Program-made: the position numbers and the translations under genes
Notes under the pieces: generated by a model
The model's database searches: none
The model's input: the letters and a program-made list of their open reading frames with translations, nothing else
What the model was told of the DNA's origin: nothing
Part shown: in pieces, positions 25,384 to 33,433 of the stretch
Layout: each line of letters starts with the position of its first letter
Numbering within the stretch: position 1 is the stretch's first letter
Assembly: GCF_001423885.1 (NCBI RefSeq)
Contig: NZ_LMPP01000002.1
Coordinates: 947,956-1,011,955 of the forward strand
Reading direction: 5' to 3'
From: Rathayibacter sp. Leaf185
Lineage (GTDB): Bacteria > Actinomycetota > Actinomycetes > Actinomycetales > Microbacteriaceae
DNA: 64,000 nt

Positions 25384-26376
25384 ATGCGCGAGGCAGTGGG
25401 AGGCCACTACGACGTCGTCGTGATCGGCGCGGGCCCGGCCGGGCTCTCGGCGGGGCTGAACCTCGTCCGTGCGCGCCGGAGCGTGCTGATGCTCGACGCC
25501 AACCGCCCGCGCAACGCGGCGACGCTGCACTCGCACGGCTTCATCACCCGCGACGGCATCTCGCCGCTCGAGCTGCGCCGCCTCGGCCGCCAGGAGTTCG
25601 AGGCCTACGAGGCAGCCGAGGTGCACAACTGCCTCGTCACCTCGGTCGAGCGCTCGGGTGGCGAGTTCGTCGTCTCGGCCCGCGGCACCCGCGGTGCGGC
25701 CGACCGCCGCGTCCTCGCGACCGCCGTGGTCGTCGCCGGCGGCCTCTCCGAGCGACTGCCCGCCCTGCCGAGCCTGCGCGCCTACTACGGCACCGCGGCG
25801 CACAGCTGCATGGAGTGCGACGGCTATGAGAAGGCGGGCGAGGCGCTCGCCCTGATCGGCGAGACCGACGACCTCGCCGAGCGCGCCATGCTGCTCTCGC
25901 AGTGGTCGACCGACATCATCGTCTTCACCAACGGCGTCGGAGTCGTGAGCGACGCCGACGAGACCCTGCTCGGCTCGATCGGCGTCCGCGTCGAGCGCCG
26001 ACCCGTCGCCGACCTGGCGGGGGAGCGCGCCACGATGACCGGCGTCGCCCTCGTCGACGGCGACGTGATCCCGCGCACCGGCGCCTTCGTGCGCCCGGTC
26101 TGGGTGCCCGTCCTCGACTACCTCGACGCCGCCGGCCCCGAGCGCGACGCCGAGGGCTTCCTCCGCGTCGACGCCGGCGGACGCACCTCGGTGCCCGGCC
26201 TGTACGGCGCGGGCGAGGTGACGGCCCCCGGTCCGCAGCAGCTGATCGTCGCCGCCGGCTCGGGAGCGACGGTCGCCTCGGCGCTGAATCGCGACCTCGT
26301 CCGGGCGCGTCTCGGCGAGGCCGCCCCGGAGTCTGAGCAGATCGCGGTCCCCGATTTGAGCAGCGTCCGCCCGTAG
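25384..26376 (+). CDS. Thioredoxin-reductase-like FAD oxidoreductase
   Basis: 330 residues. The FAD dinucleotide motif is VVVIGAGPAGLSAGL (residues ~11-25) and a redox-active CxxC is present as C142-M-E-C145 followed by DG, exactly as in thioredoxin reductases. The second, NADPH-binding motif is altered: IGETDDLAERA (from residue 158) stands where GGGDSAxEEA is expected, so pyridine nucleotide use is doubtful. The C-terminal FAD segment GLYGAGEVTAPGPQQLIVAAGSG is intact. It begins one base after gltX and should be cotranscribed with it. Partner thiol protein unknown. Confidence 0.85.
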   Translation: MREAVGGHYDVVVIGAGPAGLSAGLNLVRARRSVLMLDANRPRNAATLHSHGFITRDGISPLELRRLGRQEFEAYEAAEVHNCLVTSVERSGGEFVVSARGTRGAADRRVLATAVVVAGGLSERLPALPSLRAYYGTAAHSCMECDGYEKAGEALALIGETDDLAERAMLLSQWSTDIIVFTNGVGVVSDADETLLGSIGVRVERRPVADLAGERATMTGVALVDGDVIPRTGAFVRPVWVPVLDYLDAAGPERDAEGFLRVDAGGRTSVPGLYGAGEVTAPGPQQLIVAAGSGATVASALNRDLVRARLGEAAPESEQIAVPDLSSVRP

Positions 26377-26384
26377 GGTACTGT
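26356..26384 (+). promoter_or_regulatory. Predicted tRNA-Gln promoter
   Basis: TTGAGC (26356-26361) and TACTGT (26379-26384) are separated by an optimal 17 bp. Transcription would start near 26391, giving a precursor leader of about 60 nt. The promoter overlaps the 3' end of the reductase gene. Confidence 0.6.
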
Positions 26385-26420
26385 CGTCTCTCGGCGCTGG
26401 AACTCGTTCCGGCCGCCGCC

Positions 26421-26449
26421 TGGTCATCGGGATCATCCCTGGATGACCA
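26421..26449. repeat. 29-bp nested palindrome directly before tRNA-Gln
   Basis: TGGTCATC (26421-26428) faces GATGACCA (26442-26449), and inside it GGGAT (26429-26433) faces ATCCC (26435-26439); only TG is unpaired. It ends one base before the tRNA. It could terminate transcripts from gltX and the reductase, or form a hairpin in the tRNA precursor leader. Confidence 0.75.
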
Positions 26450-26450
26450 T

Positions 26451-26522
26451 TGGGGTATGGTGTAATTGGCAACACGGCTGATTCTGGTTCAGTTGTTCTT
26501 GGTTCGAGTCCAGGTACCCCAG
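26451..26522 (+). tRNA. tRNA-Gln (anticodon CTG)
   Basis: A full cloverleaf can be drawn: acceptor TGGGGTA with TACCCCA, D-arm GTGT/ACAC around AATTGGCA, anticodon arm GCTGA-TTCTGGT-TCAGT with anticodon CTG at 26484-26486, and T-loop TTCGAGT. The discriminator is G at 26522; a complete CCA is not encoded. It reads CAG codons. Confidence 0.95.
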
Positions 26523-26654
26523 CACTTATTCGGCGGAGCTCAGTCACCTTGCTTCGTCGACCTGCGCGATGGCCGCTGATCACTGGTCGGGTTCGGCGAA
26601 CGGCTCACGGCCGCGGCGATCTGTCCACTCCGATCTCCGTCCTCACCCCGCCGA

Positions 26655-26666
26655 TACGCTGACGAC
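26655..26666 (+). promoter_or_regulatory. Probable leaderless promoter (-10 TACGCT)
   Basis: TACGCT (26655-26660) ends 6 bp before the lipoprotein ATG and no Shine-Dalgarno sequence is present. The identical hexamer and spacing precede the gene at 29664. Confidence 0.5.
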
Positions 26667-27902
26667 ATGACGGCGGAGCGGGTGGTGAGGCTCGGGCCCC
26701 TCGCCCTCGCCCTGATCGCCGTCCTCCTCCTCACCGGCTGCGCGGGCGACTCCTTCCGGGCCGACTTCGCCCGGACCTTCGGCAGCGACGAGGCCGTCGG
26801 CGGAATCGAGCTCTCGACCGTCGACAACATGCCCTTCACCGGCGGGGTGAGTGCCGAGGTGACCGCCCGCGACGGGATCGCCGACGCCGATCTGCTGGCG
26901 CTGGCCGGTCGTCTGAGTGCCTTCGCGGCCGAGCGGCCCGCAGGGGAGGTGCGCGTCGTCCTCGACGCCGATCGCCTCAGCCTGCCCGTGTCGGGCGACT
27001 CCGCTGTCACGGCCTCGAGACTCTCGGCGGCGCTCGACCTCCGCGACGATCCGCGAGTCTCGTCCGTCGCGCTCACTGCTGACGACGACGGCGAGAGCGT
27101 GAACGGGCTCAGTCTCTTCCTCGAGGAGTCGACGCCCGCCGAGGAGGCGTTCACGCTCGCCCGCGACGCTCCCGACCTGCTCCCCGACGCGGGAGTCCCG
27201 CACGTCAGCGTGCAGAGCTCCGACCGGTCGGTGCTCGTCCGCGGAGCGCCGGGTCCGTGGCTCGATGGCGCCGAGCGTGTCTGGGCCGCGGTCGCGGAGG
27301 CGGTTCCGACCACAGGAGTCCGGGCCCAGGAGGAACGGCTCGTGGTCGCGCTCGCGAGTGAGGACGACCTCGCAGCGGCGGAGCTCGCCGCCTCCGTCGA
27401 GACCGCCGCCGGCGCGGTCGACTTCTCGAGCCCGCTGGTCGCCCTCGGCGACAGCGCGTCCGGAGAGCCCGCCCGCACCGTGCTGGCCGCGCTCGCCCCT
27501 GAGATCCGCGCGGAGATCCGCTCTGTCTGGACGGATGACCAGCGACTCCGGATCGCCGTCGACTCGATCGATCGGGCCGGCAGGGTGGCGGACGCCCTGT
27601 CCGACGGAGCGGGCGCTCTCGACCTCGTCACGGTGACGGTCGGCGGCGACACCCCGCCGCTCGAGGTGACGGCCCCGCCCCGCTCCCTCGGAACGGCCGT
27701 GACCGACGCCTCGGCCCTGCTCGCTGCTCCGGGAGTCGTCTCCGTGAATCGCTCGGAGCGGTTCGTGACGGTGATCGCCTCGGGAGACGACTCCGAGCTC
27801 GAGCGTCTCCTGCCGTCCGCGCAGAGTCTCGCCCCCGAGGGCGCTCGCGTGTGCGTGCACCGAGCCGACGGCACGGGAGTCTGCGACACCACCGCGCACT
27901 GA
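26667..27902 (+). CDS. Hypothetical lipoprotein
   Basis: 411 residues. The N-terminus is a lipoprotein signal peptide with the lipobox LLTGC, so the mature protein would be lipid-anchored at C25 on the outer face of the membrane. The rest is acidic and alternates short strands and helices, with repeated patterns around VVLDADRLSLPVSGDS, VLVRGAPGPWLDG and RLRIAVDSIDRAG that suggest two or three copies of a small alpha/beta module. I do not recognise a family. It lies alone between tRNA-Gln and the flotillin gene, in the same direction as both. Confidence 0.85.
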   Translation: MTAERVVRLGPLALALIAVLLLTGCAGDSFRADFARTFGSDEAVGGIELSTVDNMPFTGGVSAEVTARDGIADADLLALAGRLSAFAAERPAGEVRVVLDADRLSLPVSGDSAVTASRLSAALDLRDDPRVSSVALTADDDGESVNGLSLFLEESTPAEEAFTLARDAPDLLPDAGVPHVSVQSSDRSVLVRGAPGPWLDGAERVWAAVAEAVPTTGVRAQEERLVVALASEDDLAAAELAASVETAAGAVDFSSPLVALGDSASGEPARTVLAALAPEIRAEIRSVWTDDQRLRIAVDSIDRAGRVADALSDGAGALDLVTVTVGGDTPPLEVTAPPRSLGTAVTDASALLAAPGVVSVNRSERFVTVIASGDDSELERLLPSAQSLAPEGARVCVHRADGTGVCDTTAH

Positions 27903-28015
27903 CGAGCGCGGACGCGCCGGACCGAGCCCCCGCTCCCTCATGCATGACACGATGGTTCCTGTACATCGCTCAGGAATCCGCTCACCGCGGGTCCCGACAA
28001 GGGGGTCTCTCGTCC

Positions 28016-29524
28016 ATGCAATCTGATCTGCTCTGGATCGTCGTCGCGGGGGTCGCCGTCGGCGCCCTCCTGCTCATCGCCATCATCGGCTTCTTCATCT
28101 TCCGGGCCTGGTACCAGGTGCCGCAGGCCGACGAGGCGATCGTCATCGTCGGTAAGAAGCAGAAGGGCGATGACGGGCTGACGTCGAACATGACCGTCAT
28201 CACCGGTGGTGGCGCGTTCGTCAACAAGCTGACCCAGCGCTCCGACCGCATCTCGCTGCGGTCGCGGCAGATCAAGATGGAGCCGGTCGCGCAGACCAAG
28301 AACGGCGTGACCATCCACCTCGCGGGCGTCGCCCTCGTCAAGATCGGCTCCACCGCCGACCAGGTCCGCGCCGCCGCCGAGCGCTTCGCCTCGCAGGACC
28401 AGTCGATCGACGTCTTCACGACCGAGCAGCTGGAGGGCGCCCTCCGCGGCGTCGTCGCGAAGCTCAGCGTCGAGGAGGTCATGCAGGACCGCCAGAAGCT
28501 CGGTGACGAGATCGCCGAGGGGATCAAGGGCGACCTGCTCGCCCAGGGCCTGGTCCTCGACTCCTTCGCCATCCAGGGGGTCACCGACCGCAACGGCTAC
28601 ATCGAGGCTCTCGGCGCGCAGGAGATCGAGCGCGTCCGGCGCGAGGCCGACGTCGCCCGTATCAACGCGGCCCGCGAGGTCAAGGCCCGTCAGCTCGCCA
28701 CCGACGAGGCGAACCTGATCGAGCAGACCGCCTACGACAAGAACACCGCCGCCGCGAAGTCCGAGGTCGGCCGCGCCAACGCCGAGGCCGAGCAGGCCGA
28801 GAACCTGGCCCGCGCCGAGCGCGAGCAGGCCGTCCTGGTCCAGCGCGCCGAGAACCGGCAGGCCGAGCTCGACGCCGACGTCAAGCGCGTCGCCGACGCC
28901 GAGAAGTACCGCCGCCAGACCGAGGCCGACGCCGACGCCTACGGGCGCGAGAAGAAGGCCTCGACGGATCGTCAGGTCGCGCAGCAGGTGTCCGACGCCG
29001 AGGCCTACGCCGTCCAGCGTCAGGCCGAGGCCCGCCAGGCATCCGCCGCTGCCGAGGCGGCGGCCCTGAGCGCCCGCGCCGAGGCCGAGGCCCACGCACT
29101 GCGGGCGAAGGCCGGCGCCGAGGCCGAGGCCCTGCGCGCGAACGCCACCGCCGAGGCGGAGGCCATCCGCGCCAAGGGAGAGGCGAGCGCGGCCGCGATC
29201 CAGGCCGAGGCGGAGGCGCTCCGCGAGAACCAGGAGGCGATCCTCGGCCGCGAGCTCATCGGGCAGCTCCCGTCGCTGATGGCCGAGTTCGCGAAGGGCT
29301 ACCAGAACGTCGGCACCGTCACCCTGATCGGGGGCGACACCGCCGGCACCCACATCGCCCGCGAGCAGGCGGCGAGCCTCGCGGCGACGTTCGACAGCGT
29401 CAAGTCGGCGACCGGTGTCGACCTCGGAGCGATCCTGCAGGGCCAGGCCTTCGGCCGCGGCGTGGCGACGGCCTCCGGGACGTCCGAGCCCACCGATCCG
29501 ACCGTCATCCCCTCGACGAGCTGA
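28016..29524 (+). CDS. Flotillin-like SPFH/band-7 protein
   Basis: 502 residues. An N-terminal membrane segment (residues ~5-29) is followed by the SPFH domain (~35-200; SDRISLRSRQIKMEPVAQTK and FASQDQSIDVF are typical) and a long Ala/Glu-rich coiled coil (~200-420) with many AEAEAL-type repeats, then GRELIGQLPSLMAEFAKGYQNVGTV near the C-terminus. This order matches bacterial flotillins (FloT/YqiK group), which form oligomeric membrane scaffolds. The ATG at 28016 is preceded by AAGGGGG; an upstream frame extension overlaps the lipoprotein gene and is not conserved in type. No NfeD gene is adjacent. Confidence 0.92.
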   Translation: MQSDLLWIVVAGVAVGALLLIAIIGFFIFRAWYQVPQADEAIVIVGKKQKGDDGLTSNMTVITGGGAFVNKLTQRSDRISLRSRQIKMEPVAQTKNGVTIHLAGVALVKIGSTADQVRAAAERFASQDQSIDVFTTEQLEGALRGVVAKLSVEEVMQDRQKLGDEIAEGIKGDLLAQGLVLDSFAIQGVTDRNGYIEALGAQEIERVRREADVARINAAREVKARQLATDEANLIEQTAYDKNTAAAKSEVGRANAEAEQAENLARAEREQAVLVQRAENRQAELDADVKRVADAEKYRRQTEADADAYGREKKASTDRQVAQQVSDAEAYAVQRQAEARQASAAAEAAALSARAEAEAHALRAKAGAEAEALRANATAEAEAIRAKGEASAAAIQAEAEALRENQEAILGRELIGQLPSLMAEFAKGYQNVGTVTLIGGDTAGTHIAREQAASLAATFDSVKSATGVDLGAILQGQAFGRGVATASGTSEPTDPTVIPSTS

Positions 29525-29532
29525 CGTCCGGG

Positions 29533-29567
29533 GCCGCCCGCCCGCGACGTCCTCGCGAGCGGGCGGC
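29533..29567 (+). terminator. Hairpin terminator after the flotillin gene
   Basis: A 9-bp perfect stem GCCGCCCGC (29533-29541) with GCGGGCGGC (29559-29567) has a second small stem, CGCGA/TCGCG, inside its loop. It is followed by tcgttcggttcg, a weakly T-rich tail. Confidence 0.7.
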
Positions 29568-29651
29568 TCGTTCGGTTCGCTCGACGGCCCGGTCCGCGGA
29601 GCCGAGCCGAGGTCACCCGACCGGCTGATCCCCGCGACAGCAGCGCCTCGT

Positions 29652-29663
29652 TACGCTCGTCGG
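29652..29663 (+). promoter_or_regulatory. Probable leaderless promoter (-10 TACGCT)
   Basis: TACGCT (29652-29657) ends 6 bp before the ATG at 29664; no ribosome site is visible. It is the same arrangement as at 26655-26666. Confidence 0.5.
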
Positions 29664-30017
29664 ATGTTCGCAGGACTCACAGGCTGGCACCTGATCATCA
29701 TCGCCGTCATCGTCTCGCCCGTGCTCATCGCGGCGATCGGCATCCCGATCGCCGTCACGCAGGGCAGGGCCCGGCGCGATGCCGGCCTCGTCACGGATCC
29801 GCGCATCAATCCGCTCTCCATCGCCGCCTTCGTCGCCGCGTTCCTGATCGGCATCGTGGGCGTGGTCCTCGGCCACCTGGCCCGGGCGCAGATCCGCAGG
29901 AGCGGCGAGGCGGGTTGGGGCTTCGCGACCTTCGCGCTGTTCCTCGGCTACTGGGCGACGGCGATCGCGCTGCTGGGCCTCGTGTCGGTGGTCGGCGCTG
30001 CGCTCTGGCAGAGCTGA
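29664..30017 (+). CDS. DUF4190-like small membrane protein
   Basis: 117 residues with three hydrophobic helices: LIIIAVIVSPVLIAAIGIPI at the N-terminus, then IAAFVAAFLIGIVGVVLGHLA, and FATFALFLGYWATAIALLGL near the C-terminus. The middle part, NPLSIAAF...GHLARAQIRRSGEAGWG, is the hallmark of DUF4190 proteins. Function unknown. It stands alone, convergent with the acetyltransferase gene. Confidence 0.8.
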   Translation: MFAGLTGWHLIIIAVIVSPVLIAAIGIPIAVTQGRARRDAGLVTDPRINPLSIAAFVAAFLIGIVGVVLGHLARAQIRRSGEAGWGFATFALFLGYWATAIALLGLVSVVGAALWQS

Positions 30018-30072
30018 CGCCACGCACGGACCTGCGCACCTCGGAGGGCCTCGCACCGGATCCCGGGCGACG

Positions 30073-30540
30073 TCACCCGAGCTCCTTGCGCATCTGCACC
30101 GCCGTCGTCTCGTAGCCGAGCGACTCGTACAGACCTCGCGCGGCCGTGTTGAAGCCGAAGACGTTCAGCGCGAGCGCCCGGCCGCCGCGGGAGGCAGCGT
30201 GCTCCTCCGCCAGCAGCATCGCCGCCCGGCCGAGGCCCCGGCCGCGCTCGGCCGCGTCGACCTGCACGTACCACACCCAGAACACGCCCTCCAGGTCGCT
30301 CGGATGCGGCCCGAGCCAGATCGTGCCGACCCGACGATCCCCGTCGAGGATCACCAGCACGTCGTGACCCGGCGCCGGGACTCCGTCCGGGAAGTACTTC
30401 TCGTACGAGGCGTCGGCGTTGCGGGTCGCCGCCGCCTCGTCGTCTCCGGAGCGGATCCGGTCGGTGATGTACTCCGCGCGCTGAACCTGCACCCAGGCGG
30501 CGAGAGCGGAGTCGGTCAGTGGCGAGAGCGAGACGGTCAC
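30073..30540 (-). CDS. GNAT-family N-acetyltransferase
   Basis: 155 residues, one GNAT domain. Motif A for acetyl-CoA is VQVDAAERGRGLGRAAMLLAEE (RGRGLG), and motif B is LNVFGFNTAARGLYESLGYE. Transfers an acetyl group from acetyl-CoA to an unknown amine. It is divergently or separately placed, 82 bp after the start of nothing else in its direction except the APC permease gene upstream (30623), which may be read through into a different unit. The substrate cannot be predicted. Confidence 0.9.
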   Translation of the reverse strand: MTVSLSPLTDSALAAWVQVQRAEYITDRIRSGDDEAAATRNADASYEKYFPDGVPAPGHDVLVILDGDRRVGTIWLGPHPSDLEGVFWVWYVQVDAAERGRGLGRAAMLLAEEHAASRGGRALALNVFGFNTAARGLYESLGYETTAVQMRKELG

Positions 30541-30622
30541 CCCTCCACCGTGCCACGTCGACCGGTCGCGAACGGCTCCCTCCCGCCGATCGAGGCCGCC
30601 GTTCGTGACGGATCGGCGCGGG

Positions 30623-31966
30623 CTACGAGCGGTCGGCGTGCGCCTTCTTGCCGAAGCGCGTCGCCAGGAACAGCACCGTGCCGACCACGGCGTAGGCCAG
30701 CGCTCCGAGCCACACCGGCCCGGTCTGCTGGGTCAGCAGGACGATGCTCGCGATGATCGCCAGCACCGGCACCACCCGCGGCACCGAGAAGTGCTCGTGG
30801 TCGACCTTGTCCTTCTTCAGCACCAGCACCGAGACGTTCGCCGAGATGAACACCAGCAGGAGCAGCAGCACGGTGGTCTCTGCGAGCGTTCCCACATCGC
30901 CGACGAGGCTGAGGACGGCGGTCGCGACGCCCACCGCGAGGATCGACACCCACGGGGTGCCGCGCTTGGGCAGCACGTAGCCGAAGGCGGTCGGCAGCAG
31001 GCCGGAGGAGGCCAGCCCGAAGCCGACCCGGCTCGCCATCACCATGAACAGCAGGGCGCCGTTCGCGATCGCGACCAGCGCGATCAGGCCGAACAGCCAC
31101 GGCGGCACCGCCACTCCGCTCGCCGAGACGACATCGAGCAGGGGGCCGGTCGAGCTCGCGAGCTCGTCGATCGGCAGGACGATCACGGCGCCGAGCGCGA
31201 TCAGGAGGTAGACCACGGCGGCCGTGAACAGGGCCGCGAAGAGCGCGCGGGGGTAGACCTTCGACGGGTTGCGCACCTCCTCCGCCATGTTCGCGGCGGC
31301 CTCGAAGCCGAGGAACGAGAAGAACGCGACGATGGATGCGGCGAACGCGCCCTGCAGCGGCGCCACATCGGGGTTGAACTCGAGGACGCGCGCGGCGTCC
31401 CCGTTGCCGCCGCCGAAGAAGATGGCGGCGCAGACGATGACGATGACGAGACCGCTGACCTCGATCACCGATGCGACGAGGTTCGCGGTGAGCGACTCCT
31501 TCACGCCGCGCAGGTTGATCAGCGTCAGCAGGGCGATGAAGACGATCGCGGTCGGAGCGGGCGGCACATCGAGCAGCGCGCCCAGGTAGTCGCCGGCGAA
31601 CGCGTTCGCGAGCGAGGCCGCTGTCGTGATGCCCGAGGCCATCATCAGGAAGCCGACGAGGAACGAGAGGTACGGCGTGCCGAACGCCCGGTCGACGTAG
31701 CGGGCCGCGCCGCCCGCGTGCGGGTACTTGGTGATCAGCTCGGCGTAGGTGCCCGCCGTCAGCAACGCGATGACGAGCGCGATGAGCAGGGGCAGCCAGA
31801 TGACGCCTCCGACATCGTTCGCCATCGTGCCGACGAGCGTGTAGATGCCGGCGCCGAGGGTGTCGCCGACGATGAAGGCGAAGAGGAGGGGGCCGGTGAT
31901 GACCTTCTTGAGCGATCCACCGCCCTTCGGAGTGGCGGGGGCCGCGGTGTCCGTCGTATCGGTCAT
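30623..31966 (-). CDS. APC-family amino acid permease
   Basis: 447 residues, 12 predicted membrane helices. TM1 shows VGDTLGAGIYTLVG with the unwound GxG substrate motif, followed by TAGTYAELITKYPHAGGAARYV, as in cationic amino acid transporters (CAT branch of APC). The segment FFSFLGFEAAANMAEEVRNPSKVYPRAL is also characteristic. Start at ATG 31966, with GGTGGAG nearby; an in-frame GTG lies two codons upstream. A far longer open frame over the M20 gene on the other strand is not real. It is divergent from the M20 peptidase gene. Substrate probably an amino acid or amine. Confidence 0.9.
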   Translation of the reverse strand: MTDTTDTAAPATPKGGGSLKKVITGPLLFAFIVGDTLGAGIYTLVGTMANDVGGVIWLPLLIALVIALLTAGTYAELITKYPHAGGAARYVDRAFGTPYLSFLVGFLMMASGITTAASLANAFAGDYLGALLDVPPAPTAIVFIALLTLINLRGVKESLTANLVASVIEVSGLVIVIVCAAIFFGGGNGDAARVLEFNPDVAPLQGAFAASIVAFFSFLGFEAAANMAEEVRNPSKVYPRALFAALFTAAVVYLLIALGAVIVLPIDELASSTGPLLDVVSASGVAVPPWLFGLIALVAIANGALLFMVMASRVGFGLASSGLLPTAFGYVLPKRGTPWVSILAVGVATAVLSLVGDVGTLAETTVLLLLLVFISANVSVLVLKKDKVDHEHFSVPRVVPVLAIIASIVLLTQQTGPVWLGALAYAVVGTVLFLATRFGKKAHADRS

Positions 31967-32107
31967 CCGGACACTCCACCGACCCGGCGCGCCACGCGCA
32001 ACCCCTACCGCGAGATCGCTGCGAGATTTCTCACGATCGAAACACGGGGTGCCCTGCGCTCGCACTGCGGCACGATGAGCAGTGCACCCGCTGAGAGAGG
32101 CACGACC

Positions 32108-33433
32108 ATGGACTCCGTCACCCCGCGCCCCGGCATCGCCGACCGTCTCTCGCAGCTGCTCCGGGTGCCGACCGTCTCCGCCGAGCTGGCGAGCGCCGAT
32201 GAGTTCCTCGCCGCCCTGCGCGAGCTGTACCCCCTCGTGCACGAGCGCCTCGGGCTGGAGCGCATCACCGATCGCGGGCTCCTCTACCGCTGGCCGGGCA
32301 TCGACACGAGTGCGCCTCCGCTGCTGCTGATGGCGCACTTCGACGTCGTGCCGGTCGAGGATCCGGAGGCGTGGACGCATCCGCCGTTCGACGGCACGAT
32401 CGCCGACGGAGCGGTGTGGGGCCGAGGAGCTCTCGACGACAAGGGCCCGCTCGTGGTCGTGCTCGAGGCCGTCGAGAACCTGCTGGCCGCGGGAATCACT
32501 CCGGCCAGGGACGTGCTGCTGGCGTTCGGCGGCGACGAGGAGGTGCGCGGGGCGGCGGCGCAGGCGATCGCGGCGACGCTGCGCGAGCGCGGCGTCACTC
32601 CGTGGCTCGTGCTCGACGAGGGCAGCGCGGTGGTCGAGGCCCCGCTGCCCGGGGTCGTCGGCGCGGTCGCGATGATCGGCGTCGGCGAGAAGGGCCTGCT
32701 CACTCTGCGGCTGACGGCGCGCAGCAGTGGCGGTCACGCCTCCGCCCCGCCCCGACTCACCGCGATCGGCCGCGTCTCGCGCGCGGTCACCCGGCTGACG
32801 CCCTCGACGTTCCCTGCAAGGGTTCCGGAGGCTCTGGCCCGGGCGCTCACGCTCCTGGCCGATCGCGCTCCAGGTCGTCGCGGAGCCGTCTACCGGGCGG
32901 CAGGCGCCCGGCCCCGGCTCGCGGCGCCCCTGCTGGCGGCGCTCGGCGGCGAACCGGCGGCGCTGGTGCGCACGACCATCGCGCCCACGATGCTGCGGGC
33001 GGGGACCACCGACAACGTGCTCGCGGCGGAGGCGTCCGTCACCCTGAACCTGCGCCTCGCGCCCGGCGAGACGGTGCGCAGCGCGACGGAGCGGGTCCGG
33101 CGGCGTGTCCGCGACCCCGAGGTCTCGATCGACGTGGTCGCCGGAGAGGATCCGTCTCCGCAGTCGCCGAGCGAGGGAGCTCCGTTCGAGTCGCTGCGCG
33201 CGGCGCTCGCCGTCTCGCATCCGGGAGCGGCGGTGGTGCCCTATGTGATCAACGCCGCGACCGACTCGCGGCACCTCCACCGTTTCGCCCCGGCGGTGTA
33301 CCGCTTCGCGCCACTGGTGATGTCGCGGGAGCAGCGCGCCGGGATCCACGGGGTCGACGAGCGCGTCGGCGTCGTGGCGCTCGAGCAGGGCGAAGCCTTC
33401 CACCGTGCTCTGATCTCGGGTCTGACGGCATGA
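32108..33433 (+). CDS. M20-family metallopeptidase
   Basis: 441 residues. Zinc ligands and catalytic residues are visible: H77 and D79 in LLMAHFDVVPVE, D110 in GALDDKG, E144-E145 in FGGDEEVRG, and a late histidine in SREQRAGIHGVDERV. The middle part (~residues 180-310) is the dimerisation domain with SSGGHASAPP. Carboxypeptidase S-like members of this family hydrolyse N-acyl amino acids or peptides. GAGAGAGG precedes the ATG. Its stop overlaps the MFS ATG (ATGA), so the two are cotranscribed; uptake or export of its substrate or product is conceivable. Confidence 0.93.
   Translation: MDSVTPRPGIADRLSQLLRVPTVSAELASADEFLAALRELYPLVHERLGLERITDRGLLYRWPGIDTSAPPLLLMAHFDVVPVEDPEAWTHPPFDGTIADGAVWGRGALDDKGPLVVVLEAVENLLAAGITPARDVLLAFGGDEEVRGAAAQAIAATLRERGVTPWLVLDEGSAVVEAPLPGVVGAVAMIGVGEKGLLTLRLTARSSGGHASAPPRLTAIGRVSRAVTRLTPSTFPARVPEALARALTLLADRAPGRRGAVYRAAGARPRLAAPLLAALGGEPAALVRTTIAPTMLRAGTTDNVLAAEASVTLNLRLAPGETVRSATERVRRRVRDPEVSIDVVAGEDPSPQSPSEGAPFESLRAALAVSHPGAAVVPYVINAATDSRHLHRFAPAVYRFAPLVMSREQRAGIHGVDERVGVVALEQGEAFHRALISGLTA

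Noticed and set aside
27938-27947. TCATGCATGA palindrome before the flotillin gene
   Set aside because: It is short, isolated, and not placed at a recognisable promoter. A chance 10-bp palindrome is plausible.
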